From a virus: a stretch of 62,030 bases of DNA. The stretch spans positions 1 through 62,030 of the IMG/VR virus record IMGVR_UViG_3300021378_000022, one strand, 5' to 3'. A program made the position numbers and the translations under genes. The notes under the pieces were generated by a model. It saw only the letters and a program-made list of their open reading frames with translations, was not told where the DNA came from and did no database searches. Below, piece by piece: positions 46,853-56,169 of the stretch (the first letter of the stretch is position 1; the number at the start of each line of letters is the position of its first letter).

Positions 46853-46997
46853 TCATCCAATCAACTGACATTTCGACTCTTTTCATGTCGACCTGGTCAG
46901 CAGCCTTTTGTTTGATACCCTTGAAAATAGAATCTTGAGCATCTTGTAATTTACCGGACTCTATTTGGTCCACTATGTTTTTTGCTATTTCTGACAT
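46815..46997 (-). CDS. Prohead core-type protein (gp67-like, 60 aa)
   Basis: The 60 residues begin MSEIAKNIVDQIESGKLQDA, similar in plan to T4 gp67 (a short helix-loop-helix with a SNDLVAARKLF-like segment), but lack its long acidic tail. It is coupled to the portal gene (one-base overlap) and overlaps the next gene by 38 bases. Probably a minor core protein. Confidence 0.65.
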   Translation of the reverse strand: MSEIAKNIVDQIESGKLQDAQDSIFKGIKQKAADQVDMKRVEMSVDWMNGENLGPDNNDS

Positions 46998-48526
46998 TAA
47001 AAGTCTTCTCCTTCTTCACTATGTCCCTCTGAATCTATTTCGCCTTGTATTCTAGCGATATCATCTTCTGAGAAACGAAGTATATGTTTTCTGACATAAT
47101 CGTCTGAAAAATACTTACCAATAAATGATTCTGCCTGTGAAAGAATATCTAATCTTTCTCTGATAATCTCTCCCTCTTTTAACTCTTGGAAGTGATTGTC
47201 TGTTGCAAAATCATAATGTATAAAATCTTTCATTGCATCAAACTCAGCGCCTGATACAATATTTTTTAGAACCATTTGAGTTCTAAGTAAATCAGTAAAG
47301 AGTCTTGCAAACTTAGTTTGTAGTCTCTTAGTGAACTTATTAAACTTAAGTTCATCTCTACTAATTTCTGATGCCCTACCCATGTTGAAACCATTATCTG
47401 CTTCAAGTCTAGATGTAGGTACATTGAGAGAACGATATAGTTTCTTTTTAAAGTATTCTATATCTTCTATCTCTGCAAGGTTCTGACCACCTGGTAGTGT
47501 AGTAATCTCTGTTCCTCTACCACCTTCTCTTCTTGGTAACCAAAAGTCTTCTAACATTGACATGTGGCGTCTATCATCTTTGATTTCGCCTGTGTCTGCA
47601 TTGTAAACAAGTTTATTTCTATACTTGTTCATTGTATCTGCAAGGTATTGTTCTGCCTTTACTTTAGGTAAATTACCAACATCAATATAGAAGATTCTTC
47701 TTTCTGGTGCCCTTGATATTCTGTAAATAACAAGTGCATCTTCCATCATTGATAACTGATTTGCAGTCTTCAATGCCTTATGCAAATATCCGATTACAAC
47801 ATTCTTTGTGTAATCTAACATACCAGAAGTAGTATAACTTACTGCCTCTGGTGCAATTTTAACTGTGGCGCCTTCATTTGCGACACCTTTGTCGAATCCT
47901 TTGTCGTTAAACATATAGAATTCTTCAACTTTTTTGATTATATCTATTTTCGTTTTAGCGTCTTTTTCTTTTTCGACATTACGAACTTTCTTAATCTTTA
48001 ATGGGTCAACATTTCTAATGTCGACCATGCCTTGTTGTGGTCTTTTAGAATCTACAATCTTATGAAAATAGATACGACCATCAACATACCATTTACGGAA
48101 TAGTTCATGTGAATTTTGATGGAATTTCATCAAGGTTAGAATCACCTTGAATTCTTCGTGCATCTTTTGTTTGATGCTGTCGGACAATTCTACATCTCTT
48201 AAATCTAATGAGACTACTCTATCTTGGGTATCTGAAACTATACATTCATTTACTATATCTTCGATAGCAATATCACATTCTGGCACAAGAGATGTCTCTC
48301 TGTATCTTCTAATGAGTGCGACCTCATTCTTGATACCTCCTTCCATATCAACATAGGAACCATATGCCCCACCCGATATGAAACCACCTGGCGACTGTTG
48401 AACAATGGGAGTTCCATCATCCTCGGCCGGTGCTACAAAAGAAGTCGCTGACTTCTTCTGTACATCTACATCTCGTAATTCGTCTTTCAACCCCTTACGA
48501 TTTATTTCAAACCCAAAAATATCCAT
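46997..48526 (-). CDS. 20: Portal vertex protein gp20
   Basis: The 509-residue protein matches T4-like gp20: FISGGAYGSYVDMEGGIKNE, LIRRYRETSLVPECDIAIED, IVNECIV, ALVIYRISRAPERRIFYIDV and MNKYRNKLVYNADTGEIKDD, then LEDFWLPRREGGRGTEITTL. It forms the dodecameric portal for DNA entry and head initiation. Late promoter at 48,532-48,539. Confidence 0.97.
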   Translation of the reverse strand: MDIFGFEINRKGLKDELRDVDVQKKSATSFVAPAEDDGTPIVQQSPGGFISGGAYGSYVDMEGGIKNEVALIRRYRETSLVPECDIAIEDIVNECIVSDTQDRVVSLDLRDVELSDSIKQKMHEEFKVILTLMKFHQNSHELFRKWYVDGRIYFHKIVDSKRPQQGMVDIRNVDPLKIKKVRNVEKEKDAKTKIDIIKKVEEFYMFNDKGFDKGVANEGATVKIAPEAVSYTTSGMLDYTKNVVIGYLHKALKTANQLSMMEDALVIYRISRAPERRIFYIDVGNLPKVKAEQYLADTMNKYRNKLVYNADTGEIKDDRRHMSMLEDFWLPRREGGRGTEITTLPGGQNLAEIEDIEYFKKKLYRSLNVPTSRLEADNGFNMGRASEISRDELKFNKFTKRLQTKFARLFTDLLRTQMVLKNIVSGAEFDAMKDFIHYDFATDNHFQELKEGEIIRERLDILSQAESFIGKYFSDDYVRKHILRFSEDDIARIQGEIDSEGHSEEGEDF

Positions 48527-48531
48527 AATTA

Positions 48532-48539
48532 TATTTATA
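48532..48539 (-). promoter_or_regulatory. Late promoter for gp20, TATAAATA
   Basis: A perfect T4 late octamer on the minus strand, five bases before the gp20 ATG; the transcript could begin at or within the start codon region. Confidence 0.65.
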
Positions 48540-48571
48540 ACACCCTAAATGGTGCTATTTTCACTTTATTT

Positions 48572-49069
48572 TTAAAGGACTCTTTCCCAATGCGAATACT
48601 GGAATTCAACATCAAATGTCTCCAATGTGTCAACTGTCTCATAAGATAAGTCAATCGCACCAATACTAGTTGGAAACATGTTAAAGAATTCGTATCTCGC
48701 AAGGACGGAATCATCTTTGTTTAATTGTTCAACAAATGCTCTGTCTACTAAGTAGTCAAGGTTTGTTTGTCCTTCACCACTGTCTAAATCTTGAATGTCT
48801 GTTTGCCATCCTTCTAGTGCAGTTCTTGCTGAGAATTCTACATCATTAATAATTGTCACGGTCCAAGGTTCGAATGTTCTATCTCCTGCGAGTTTTAAAA
48901 CATGTCCTCTGAACTGTTGTTCAACAACACCTAATGTAGCAGCAGGAATCTGTGCTGATTGACATAAGAATTCAATCTTATTACCTGTTCTAGGTATAAA
49001 AACTCTAAAACGGTTAGCTCTTGGGCCACCACCTAGAAGTTGTGCTTTGAATTGGTCTATACTTGCCAT
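48572..49069 (-). CDS. 19: Tail tube protein gp19
   Basis: The 165-residue protein matches gp19: MASIDQFKAQLLGGGPRANR, FRVFIPRTGNKIEFLCQSAQ, IPAATLGVVEQQFRGHVLKL, DRTFEPWTVTIIND and the last strand FDVEFQYSHWER. It polymerises into the inner tail tube. It follows gp18 by 11 bases. Confidence 0.96.
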   Translation of the reverse strand: MASIDQFKAQLLGGGPRANRFRVFIPRTGNKIEFLCQSAQIPAATLGVVEQQFRGHVLKLAGDRTFEPWTVTIINDVEFSARTALEGWQTDIQDLDSGEGQTNLDYLVDRAFVEQLNKDDSVLARYEFFNMFPTSIGAIDLSYETVDTLETFDVEFQYSHWERVL

Positions 49070-49080
49070 CTAATTACTCC

Positions 49081-51084
49081 TTATACTGCGCCGTAAATTT
49101 CTTCAAACTGAACACCACTTCTAGCAGCAACAAAGTTTAAAGTTATGTAGTTAATTGATTTAGAAGGTTTCAAGAAGATAGAACATACAAATTCGTTTCT
49201 ATCTTGTACAGCGTCTGTATTGTTTGTTTCGTCACAAACGACTGAGAAATCTACTAATCCTCTTCTGTTTTTAACATCTCTTAAGAAAGGTTCTACAGCA
49301 GCCCTAAACTGAGCCCTTGTGAATGAATCGTTGAATTCAAACAATTGAGCCTTAGCAGCAGTTGAAATTGCCTTTTCTAAAGTGATGAATAGTCTTCTTA
49401 CATTTATTCTATCAAATGCGGAAGGTGATGTTAATGCAGTCTTATCTCCAAATAGTACTGTTCCCTGTCCTGGGAAGGTAACTACTGGATTAATTCTTGC
49501 ACGATATAGGTCATCTCTACTTGACTGTTTCGGATTGAAAGCAAGTTTAGTGATACCTAAGTATTGTCCTCTTGAGAACCCAGCAGGTGAGAACCATGGG
49601 TCTTGAAGTAAATCACTTCTTGCCATAATTCCAGCAGTGTGTCCACATGCAGGTACCCAACAATACTTGTCATTGTACTTCTCGTATTGATAAGTCCAAC
49701 CACTGTCGAATACTGCGTAAGAACTAGATGTGCATGATGCGTAATCTGCCTTAACATTTGTTGATTGTGTTGACTCACTTGATACGCCAACTACTGAAGC
49801 TCTTCTTGGAGATGCAATTACTAAACAGTCTTTTCTTGATTCTGCAATTTGTATTGCACTGTTTACTAGTGAATTGTGGTCTGCAAGAGTATCTTGAGCA
49901 CCCTCTGAACCACCCCCAGCGTCACTGGATGTTGACCCAACGACTAAGAAAGCCATATCTATTGTTTCTGCATCTGAGAAATGTTTGTCCCATGCATCGG
50001 TCTTTTGACCAACTGTTGGGTTTGCACGACCATCTGCACCACCTGTTAGTGATGAGATTTCAGGAAGAGCGGGTCTTGTGAAGACATTACCGACTGCAGC
50101 CTGCAATGTTCTGTTTTCTGAGACTGTTAAGTCTGTTGCAGTTGAGTGACCTGACCACCAAACATACTTTGATTCTCTTTCGATTACATCTTTGTAGTAG
50201 TTTGAATTACCTGTAGAATTCTTTGCATCTGACCCTAGTGATACGAATGAGAATGACTCTAACACAGCGCCTTTAGTGCCTGTGAATAGACCATCTTCAT
50301 CTTCAACAACAAGGTGAATCTCATCATTTGATGCGCCAACTAATGTGGCCCCTGCTGATGTTCCTGGTGCTTTGTCGAATAATGCGTAATGTTCCCAATA
50401 TCTATCAACTGATTCATCATCCACAACAGCACTTGTAAGACCAGTCCCAGCGGGTTGATTTAATGCCTTAAATGTCAATGTGTTTGATGAAATACCAACT
50501 ACTTGATAATGAGTCGTGTGATTTGCGAACTTAATGATGTCGCCAATTATAACAGCGGCGCCTGAATCTACTACAACTGATGTTGAACCAATTGCGTATC
50601 CTGACCCATTGTTGACTGCGGTAGCAGCGTCATTGAAATATGCGTTTGAAGAAGCACACATGTGAACTTTAATAGAATTACCTAAAGCCCCAGCGTGTCT
50701 TGCCACCCACTTACCAACTGTACCTGCTGCCCCACCTGATTTATAGGTGTTTACATAGTCGTCTGAATTTTTTAATAATGTTGCTGAGTTTCCTGTTTGG
50801 TTTGCGTTGAATAAACCAGTGTTAGAAATTCTAACTACTGATAATGAAGAACCATATCTCAAGAAAGACTCGGCAGTGTAGAAGTCTTCAACAGAGGCGT
50901 TTGTGTCTGCTGGTTTGTAGAATTCTTCAACTAGTTGTTGTCCATCTGAAACTGTTTTTACTTCATCAACAGGTCCCCATTGGAATACGCCAGCGAATCC
51001 ACCTCTTGTTGAGGATACTGCTGGAACAACATTCGATAAGTCAATCTCTTTGACCTGAACGCCTGGTGAAACTTGAAATGCCAT
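49081..51084 (-). CDS. 18: Tail sheath protein gp18
   Basis: The 667-residue protein has the sheath N terminus MAFQVSPGVQVKEIDLSNVV, STRGGFAGVFQWGPV, and the conserved C-terminal part NVRRLFITLEKAISTAAKAQ, LFEFNDSFTRAQF and FLRDVKNRRGL. The contractile sheath drives DNA injection. Two tandem late promoters lie upstream at 51,135-51,150. Confidence 0.97.
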   Translation of the reverse strand: MAFQVSPGVQVKEIDLSNVVPAVSSTRGGFAGVFQWGPVDEVKTVSDGQQLVEEFYKPADTNASVEDFYTAESFLRYGSSLSVVRISNTGLFNANQTGNSATLLKNSDDYVNTYKSGGAAGTVGKWVARHAGALGNSIKVHMCASSNAYFNDAATAVNNGSGYAIGSTSVVVDSGAAVIIGDIIKFANHTTHYQVVGISSNTLTFKALNQPAGTGLTSAVVDDESVDRYWEHYALFDKAPGTSAGATLVGASNDEIHLVVEDEDGLFTGTKGAVLESFSFVSLGSDAKNSTGNSNYYKDVIERESKYVWWSGHSTATDLTVSENRTLQAAVGNVFTRPALPEISSLTGGADGRANPTVGQKTDAWDKHFSDAETIDMAFLVVGSTSSDAGGGSEGAQDTLADHNSLVNSAIQIAESRKDCLVIASPRRASVVGVSSESTQSTNVKADYASCTSSSYAVFDSGWTYQYEKYNDKYCWVPACGHTAGIMARSDLLQDPWFSPAGFSRGQYLGITKLAFNPKQSSRDDLYRARINPVVTFPGQGTVLFGDKTALTSPSAFDRINVRRLFITLEKAISTAAKAQLFEFNDSFTRAQFRAAVEPFLRDVKNRRGLVDFSVVCDETNNTDAVQDRNEFVCSIFLKPSKSINYITLNFVAARSGVQFEEIYGAV

Positions 51085-51134
51085 ACTTTTCTCCTGTTAA
51101 TGTATTTTTACATTGTAAAAGTTGTTTACACTTT

Positions 51135-51150
51135 TATTTATATATTTATA
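51135..51150 (-). promoter_or_regulatory. Two tandem late promoters for gp18, TATAAATA x2
   Basis: Perfect octamers at 51135-51142 and 51143-51150 are directly adjacent on the minus strand, about 50 bases before the gp18 ATG. Doubling fits the high demand for sheath protein. Confidence 0.75.
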
Positions 51151-51154
51151 ATAT

Positions 51155-52738
51155 CTAAGAACCCTTAGAGTACCATCTGTCGCCACTAGCGTCAACAAAT
51201 GATTCAACTCCGTCTTGGTCCCCAAATACACCCGCTGGTAACATGTCATCTTCTATCATTTTCTGTTGTTCAGAATACAATAAGTCTTTAACAGCGGTGT
51301 CTGTTAGGTGTGTGAAGAACTCAGTGGTTACAAACCACGCAAAGAGTACACAATTCATTACCATATCGTCATGGTAACCTCTGTCTGCCTCGAATGAAGA
51401 ACCTTTATTAACAAATGTCATAAGTTCTGTAATCGTTGCTCTATCTACTACAGATAGTCTGTTTTCTTCTAGTAGTTCCTTTAAAGTGGAACAACCAACT
51501 CTCTTAATCTTTCTAGACATTGTAATACCAATGTCTTTCGCATGTGTCATGCCTTGCACAAAGACATTTGGATATTCTATGTCATAGTGCAATTGTGTAG
51601 CGACCATTGAACCCTCTGCATTGTTTTCTATTATTACGAGTGCTTCATTATATCTACTACAGTACTTATTTATTAAATCCGGAAACAGCATGGGGCTAAT
51701 CATGTTGTCTCTATATGTACAAACCTGTTTAAATGGTCTTTGAGACACATCGAAGATACTGAAAGTAGAATAATCAAACCCTCTACCTTGTGATACATCA
51801 ACGGTTACAACATAGTTATGGTCTTGTTTTGGTGTATCATATACTATTAAACCATCTTTTTTCCATTCGCCATCTAATGCTCTCATACCCAATAATGTAT
51901 CTGCATTGATAAGAGTATTACCAGTACCTAAGAAACTGTTGCCATATTCTTGTTCAAACTGTGCCTCTGAGGTGTTTGCAATAGTTTGTTTCTTCCACTC
52001 TTCATCACGACCTGGTACATCTTGCCAACCAATAGTGAATGATTTATACTCTGACTGGTCATGTATAGCACTTTCGTATATCTTATGAAACATATTACCC
52101 ACACCATTTGCAGTAGATGTGATAATAACTTTTGAATCTTTACCAGATGTGACAACAGGATATGTAGCAGTATAAAATGTCTCTGCATCTTCTACGAAAG
52201 CAAACTCATCAAGGTACAACATGTTAATTGACATACCACGAATAGACGATGAAGATGTGGCAGCTGCGACCAGTTTACTATCATTGCCGAACTCGATGTT
52301 TCCTTTGTTTAGAATCTTTACGCCTGGTTGTAAGAAGAATGGTACGGTCTCCAACATGGTCACAATACGAGACACCATCTCTCTGGCAATTGCACCTTTG
52401 TTCGCCAGAATCGCTGTGGTGACTTCTGGAGTGAACAATAGATACCATAGTAGATATGCACAAGATGTTATAGATTTACCACTCTGTCTGGCGGCAAGAA
52501 TAACACTAAATCTATTATCATTAAAATGATTTATGAGTTTATCTTGATATCCACGAAGTTTAAATGGTACTAGACCTTCATCTAGTGATATAATCTGACA
52601 ATAATTTTGTATAAAGTGACAAGGATCCTCAGAACACTTTTGATATTCTGCTATCTCTTCTGGTGTATACTTTGTTTCTACACCTGCTCTTTTGATTAAA
52701 TTGTTACCTAAGTAACCTTCGTTCTTCGCTTGAACCAT
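51155..52738 (-). CDS. 17: Large terminase subunit gp17
   Basis: The 527-residue packaging motor has Walker A SVILAARQSGKSITSCAYLL (about 79-98), Walker B MLYLDEFAFVED, the C-motif TSTANGV, and a RuvC-type nuclease domain with VTVDVSQGRGFDYSTFSI (catalytic Asp, about 310) and VIIENNAEG. It cuts concatemeric DNA and translocates it through the portal. It follows gp16 by three bases. Confidence 0.97.
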   Translation of the reverse strand: MVQAKNEGYLGNNLIKRAGVETKYTPEEIAEYQKCSEDPCHFIQNYCQIISLDEGLVPFKLRGYQDKLINHFNDNRFSVILAARQSGKSITSCAYLLWYLLFTPEVTTAILANKGAIAREMVSRIVTMLETVPFFLQPGVKILNKGNIEFGNDSKLVAAATSSSSIRGMSINMLYLDEFAFVEDAETFYTATYPVVTSGKDSKVIITSTANGVGNMFHKIYESAIHDQSEYKSFTIGWQDVPGRDEEWKKQTIANTSEAQFEQEYGNSFLGTGNTLINADTLLGMRALDGEWKKDGLIVYDTPKQDHNYVVTVDVSQGRGFDYSTFSIFDVSQRPFKQVCTYRDNMISPMLFPDLINKYCSRYNEALVIIENNAEGSMVATQLHYDIEYPNVFVQGMTHAKDIGITMSRKIKRVGCSTLKELLEENRLSVVDRATITELMTFVNKGSSFEADRGYHDDMVMNCVLFAWFVTTEFFTHLTDTAVKDLLYSEQQKMIEDDMLPAGVFGDQDGVESFVDASGDRWYSKGS

Positions 52739-52741
52739 ATT

Positions 52742-53137
52742 TTAGTCTTTGTTCTTTTTAAGGAACTTTTGTAATTCAGAAGTAGACCCAACATACAAAT
52801 GATTGTGTTGTTGTCCTATCTTCTGTTGTTCTTCGCCCTCTAACTTCTTCAATTTACTTTGTAAATCTATAAGTTTCTCTGCTGTTTCACCCACTGTTTT
52901 GATTAATTGACCTGCAACTTCATATGCACGAGGGTGTTCTGTTTCTTTTGATAATTGTAGTATACCTTCGATTGCATCTTGTCCTCTTTCTACGAGTCCA
53001 TATAGATTTTCTCTAGCGTATTTGTAATCTGTTTCCATGTTCTCATGTCGAGAAGGAAGTTTAACTATCTTTGTTTCTTCTTTGATATCCGATTCTATAT
53101 TTAGAAGGTCATCTAATTTTTCATCTATTTCATTCAT
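52742..53137 (-). CDS. 16: Small terminase subunit gp16
   Basis: The 131-residue protein is of marine T4-like gp16 type: acidic N terminus (NEIDEKLDDLLNIES), YKYARENLYGLVERGQDAIE, ELSKETEHPRAYEVAGQLIK (read as QLSKETEHPRAYEVAG), then a coiled-coil KLIDLQSKLKKLEGEE. It recognises DNA and controls gp17. It is located between gp15 and gp17, as in T4. Confidence 0.9.
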   Translation of the reverse strand: MNEIDEKLDDLLNIESDIKEETKIVKLPSRHENMETDYKYARENLYGLVERGQDAIEGILQLSKETEHPRAYEVAGQLIKTVGETAEKLIDLQSKLKKLEGEEQQKIGQQHNHLYVGSTSELQKFLKKNKD

Positions 53138-53139
53138 AA

Positions 53140-54177
53140 TTAACTATTATTTTCTTCACTGTAATCTGCTTTGACACCATCATCATAGAAAGTGACATTC
53201 TCTGCAACAACAAAAGTATCGTCTGCATCGACTGAACCAACAAAGAGTAATTTATTACTAGCATCGGTCATATTCACAGCAGCCGAAACTGTTATTTGTT
53301 CTCTGCCGGCTGCAATTGTTGTTATTGTGGGATTAGTATCTAAGTTAGTACCAAATACTTCATCTCCTACACTTATCTTACTATTTATCGCACTAGGAAA
53401 AGTGATTATGTTTAAGTTGCTTACTGCATTTGATAACTCTTGGAATGCAGGTTCATAGTGTTTAACTTCTTTAACAAGTCCTGATGCACCTATTGTTGAT
53501 GATGTGAATGTTTTATTACCATCGCCAATATAAGTTCTTTCAATAACATTCTTAATAATGTTGCCGGTGTAGATAGGACCAAAGAAGTATGTCTTCATTG
53601 TAAAGTCTAAAGTGTATTCTATAACTCTTCTATCTTCCATTGAACCCTCATAGTCATCCTGAAATGATACTGAGTTTAATATTATGGGTACATCTCTATG
53701 GTCTGCCATATCATCAACCATCTTCATGGTGACTGTATATTCTGGTTGAAAGTAAGGTAGTATTTGTTCTACGATTTGTAATGCATCATTCATATTCTTA
53801 GTTAGAATAGATAATGTAAAGTTTAGATTATAAGGTGCAGGTGCATATTGAAAACCCTTTTTGCCATTTGTTTCCATTATAGGTTTGACTGCCCTTATAA
53901 GTTTGTTCTGTTGTCTTTGAACATCATATTCAAAACCTGTCAATTCAAATGCCATCCTTGGCAACGATATTGCACTCCTATTTCTATCTGATAGATTCGC
54001 CTCTTCAGCAATTCTATCTAAGAACTTTTGTTTGGGACCATATGATATAGGCACCATAGGAGAAGATAAGACTGTTCCGTCTGCCTTAACTTTCTTAAAC
54101 TGAATGTTATTAAACATCGTGCCAAATACTGATACGCATCGTTTAATAGTTTCATTGTAAAAATATGTACCGAACAT
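53140..54177 (-). CDS. 15: Tail sheath stabiliser gp15
   Basis: The 345-residue protein matches gp15 across its first 240 residues: MFGTYFYNETIKRCVSVFGT, FNNIQF, SPMVPISYGPKQKFLDRI, SLPRMAFELTGFEYDVQRQQ and YFFGPIYT. T4 gp15 is about 270 residues. The extra C-terminal part here (beta-rich, THYEPAFQEL region onward) resembles a repeat found in gp14's C terminus (VGDxxxGxNxxxNxTI/TIAS). It caps the tail at the neck. Confidence 0.93.
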   Translation of the reverse strand: MFGTYFYNETIKRCVSVFGTMFNNIQFKKVKADGTVLSSPMVPISYGPKQKFLDRIAEEANLSDRNRSAISLPRMAFELTGFEYDVQRQQNKLIRAVKPIMETNGKKGFQYAPAPYNLNFTLSILTKNMNDALQIVEQILPYFQPEYTVTMKMVDDMADHRDVPIILNSVSFQDDYEGSMEDRRVIEYTLDFTMKTYFFGPIYTGNIIKNVIERTYIGDGNKTFTSSTIGASGLVKEVKHYEPAFQELSNAVSNLNIITFPSAINSKISVGDEVFGTNLDTNPTITTIAAGREQITVSAAVNMTDASNKLLFVGSVDADDTFVVAENVTFYDDGVKADYSEENNS

Positions 54178-55028
54178 TATGGTTCACCAAATGGGTTTGT
54201 TTCTGATAAGTCTAAGTATGATGAATCTTTATTCTCAAAGTCTAAGTTCTGAGCAGCTGCATCATTATTGAATGTCATTCTATCGTCTATAGATGCGATA
54301 GTAAAGTTTGCACCATTGGCACCATTTAATATATCGCCAACTTGTAGTGTTGTTGTGATATCTTTTGCGAGTAGTTTACTTGTTGGTTGATGCCAAGATA
54401 CAACTTCTGCAACAACTGTACCATTTAGGGCGAGAGTTTCATTTGCAAGATAGTCTGTATTGTTTCCATTGTTCATTGTCATATTCAATGAGTATGCTTG
54501 TTCATCTTCTATCAAGTCTATGTCGCCAATTCCAGTGTCGAAATCTTCTTGACTGTATTCGAATAGTTCACATCTTAGTTTGAACACAAACAGTTTACCC
54601 ACTTGATAGAATGGGTCTTCATGTTCTACAAATTTAATTTCAAACATAGAACCACTAAGAGGGAAGTAGATTAAATCTCCTTCGTTTGGTCTAAATGATG
54701 TTGCAAGGTTTGAGTCTAGTGAGATAAATCTTTCCCAACTTCTCAATGATATAACAAAGGTCGCTTGGTCTCTAATCTGTAAACCAAACTTAGACATAAG
54801 GTCGCCTTCACCTTCAAAACCATCTGTATTTTCAATATACATCTCAACTGAGTATGCATCACCGAATTTAGATTGTACATCTTCATTGAGTATACTATCT
54901 TCTTCGATAACTTGTCGAGGTAGATACATTGTCTCGTGACCATACATTCTTAAAGACTCAACAACCAAATCTTCATAGAGATGTTGTTCAGAATTTACTG
55001 CATGATTAAAAAATACATTTGTTGCCAT
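54177..55028 (-). CDS. 14: Neck protein gp14
   Basis: The 283-residue protein matches gp14: MATNVFFNHAVNSEQHLYED, LVVESLRMYGHETMYLPRQV, FGDAYSVEMYIENTDGFEGE and FEIKFVEHEDPFYQVGKLFV. The C terminus has a beta segment with LQVGDILNGANGANFTIASI. It joins head to tail with gp13. It overlaps gp15 by one base. Confidence 0.95.
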   Translation of the reverse strand: MATNVFFNHAVNSEQHLYEDLVVESLRMYGHETMYLPRQVIEEDSILNEDVQSKFGDAYSVEMYIENTDGFEGEGDLMSKFGLQIRDQATFVISLRSWERFISLDSNLATSFRPNEGDLIYFPLSGSMFEIKFVEHEDPFYQVGKLFVFKLRCELFEYSQEDFDTGIGDIDLIEDEQAYSLNMTMNNGNNTDYLANETLALNGTVVAEVVSWHQPTSKLLAKDITTTLQVGDILNGANGANFTIASIDDRMTFNNDAAAQNLDFENKDSSYLDLSETNPFGEP

Positions 55029-55034
55029 AATCTA

Positions 55035-55850
55035 TTAACCCATCATGTCCATAGGTAACATGTCATGATTTAGTCTTGCCTCTTCTTCGAGTCTTGTTAT
55101 TTCTTCTTGTGCCTCTTGTTTCATCTGTTGTCCGTCTAGTGTCACACCACCTGGTAATGCGATACCTGAGAATTTAGATAGATTCTCTCCCCACTGATAT
55201 TTACATAATGCAGTTCCATATTTTTTCAACCACATGTCATTGTATACATCTGTAAAGTTATTTGGGTCTATCTTTCTATAACATTCAATAACAATATACT
55301 CACCTTCATGTACAAAGTTTGAGTCCATGTGTAAGTATAATCTGTTTTGATGTTGATTGTAATTTATTGGTGTTCTACCAATAAGAATATGATTCATTGT
55401 TTGAATCTGTTGTTGAACCATCTCATAATGCAACATGTTAGTAGCGTTCATACTATATAAATCATTCAATCTTAACTGATATCTAATGTCCCACATGTTG
55501 AGTGCTGACTTATCATTGAATGGAAATATGTTCATAACTGCCATAACAAACTCTGGAAGAACAATGTAATTTTGTTGTTGTTTGAATTGTTCGTCTGTAT
55601 ATGCGTGAGTACCAGCTGCGCTTTCAGTGAATGATTCATCACTCTTCATCTGAGTTTTTTTAGTGCCTGTCATTTGATGTTTTAGATAACATTTAATCGT
55701 TCCATCGTAATGATAATTGTAGAAGTATTGAAGTGCTTCGTCTATTCTATCATCAAACTGGTCTTCATCGATGTTGATTTCCAGAACAGGTGCACCAAGT
55801 TTTCTTTTGATGTACTCTTTAAATGTTGCTTTACTGTTTGGAGTTGCCAT
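55035..55850 (-). CDS. 13: Neck protein gp13
   Basis: The 271-residue protein matches gp13: FKEYIKRKLGAPVLEINIDE, DQFDDRIDEALQYFYNYHYD, FPFNDKSALNMWDIRYQLRL, and IVIECYRKIDPNNFTDVYND. It completes the head after packaging. Late promoter at 55,875-55,882. Confidence 0.96.
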   Translation of the reverse strand: MATPNSKATFKEYIKRKLGAPVLEINIDEDQFDDRIDEALQYFYNYHYDGTIKCYLKHQMTGTKKTQMKSDESFTESAAGTHAYTDEQFKQQQNYIVLPEFVMAVMNIFPFNDKSALNMWDIRYQLRLNDLYSMNATNMLHYEMVQQQIQTMNHILIGRTPINYNQHQNRLYLHMDSNFVHEGEYIVIECYRKIDPNNFTDVYNDMWLKKYGTALCKYQWGENLSKFSGIALPGGVTLDGQQMKQEAQEEITRLEEEARLNHDMLPMDMMG

Positions 55851-55874
55851 AGTAGTATTTCCTGTTTATACTAC

Positions 55875-55882
55875 TATTTATA
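55875..55882 (-). promoter_or_regulatory. Late promoter for gp13, TATAAATA
   Basis: A perfect T4 late octamer on the minus strand, 24 bases before the gp13 ATG. Confidence 0.75.
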
Positions 55883-55888
55883 TGAATT

Positions 55889-56149
55889 CTAATCTTGGAA
55901 AAAAGTTTTTGTTTGTAGTCTATCTATCTTCTCATCTATACGCTCTATAGAGTCGATAATTCTCTGAAAAGACTTCTCCATCTGTTCTCTAGTGACATAA
56001 TCCTTGGCGATTTCTTCTCTTGTTTTATTGATAAGAATATCCATTCTCTTTTGTTCAGCAAAGATTCCTCGAATCATCCATCCGACAGGAACTACTACAA
56101 CAGTAAGAACAATATTCCAAAGTAAGTGTGGGTCTATGACTATATCCAT
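55889..56149 (-). CDS. Small membrane/coiled-coil protein (86 aa)
   Basis: An N-terminal membrane segment (LLWNIVLTVVVVPVGWMIRG, about 9-28) is followed by a long charged helix (EEIAKDYVTREQMEKSFQRI; IERIDEKIDRLQTK). The plan, short N terminus, one helix and coiled-coil tail, resembles the pair at 24,724-25,277. Own late promoter (CATAAATA at 56,155-56,162). Holin or spanin-like function is possible but unproven. Confidence 0.7.
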   Translation of the reverse strand: MDIVIDPHLLWNIVLTVVVVPVGWMIRGIFAEQKRMDILINKTREEIAKDYVTREQMEKSFQRIIDSIERIDEKIDRLQTKTFFQD

Positions 56150-56154
56150 AGTGT

Positions 56155-56162
56155 TATTTATG
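56155..56162 (-). promoter_or_regulatory. Late promoter, CATAAATA variant
   Basis: CATAAATA on the minus strand, five bases before the 86-residue gene, between it and oxygenase C. Confidence 0.5.
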
Positions 56163-56169
56163 AAACTAA

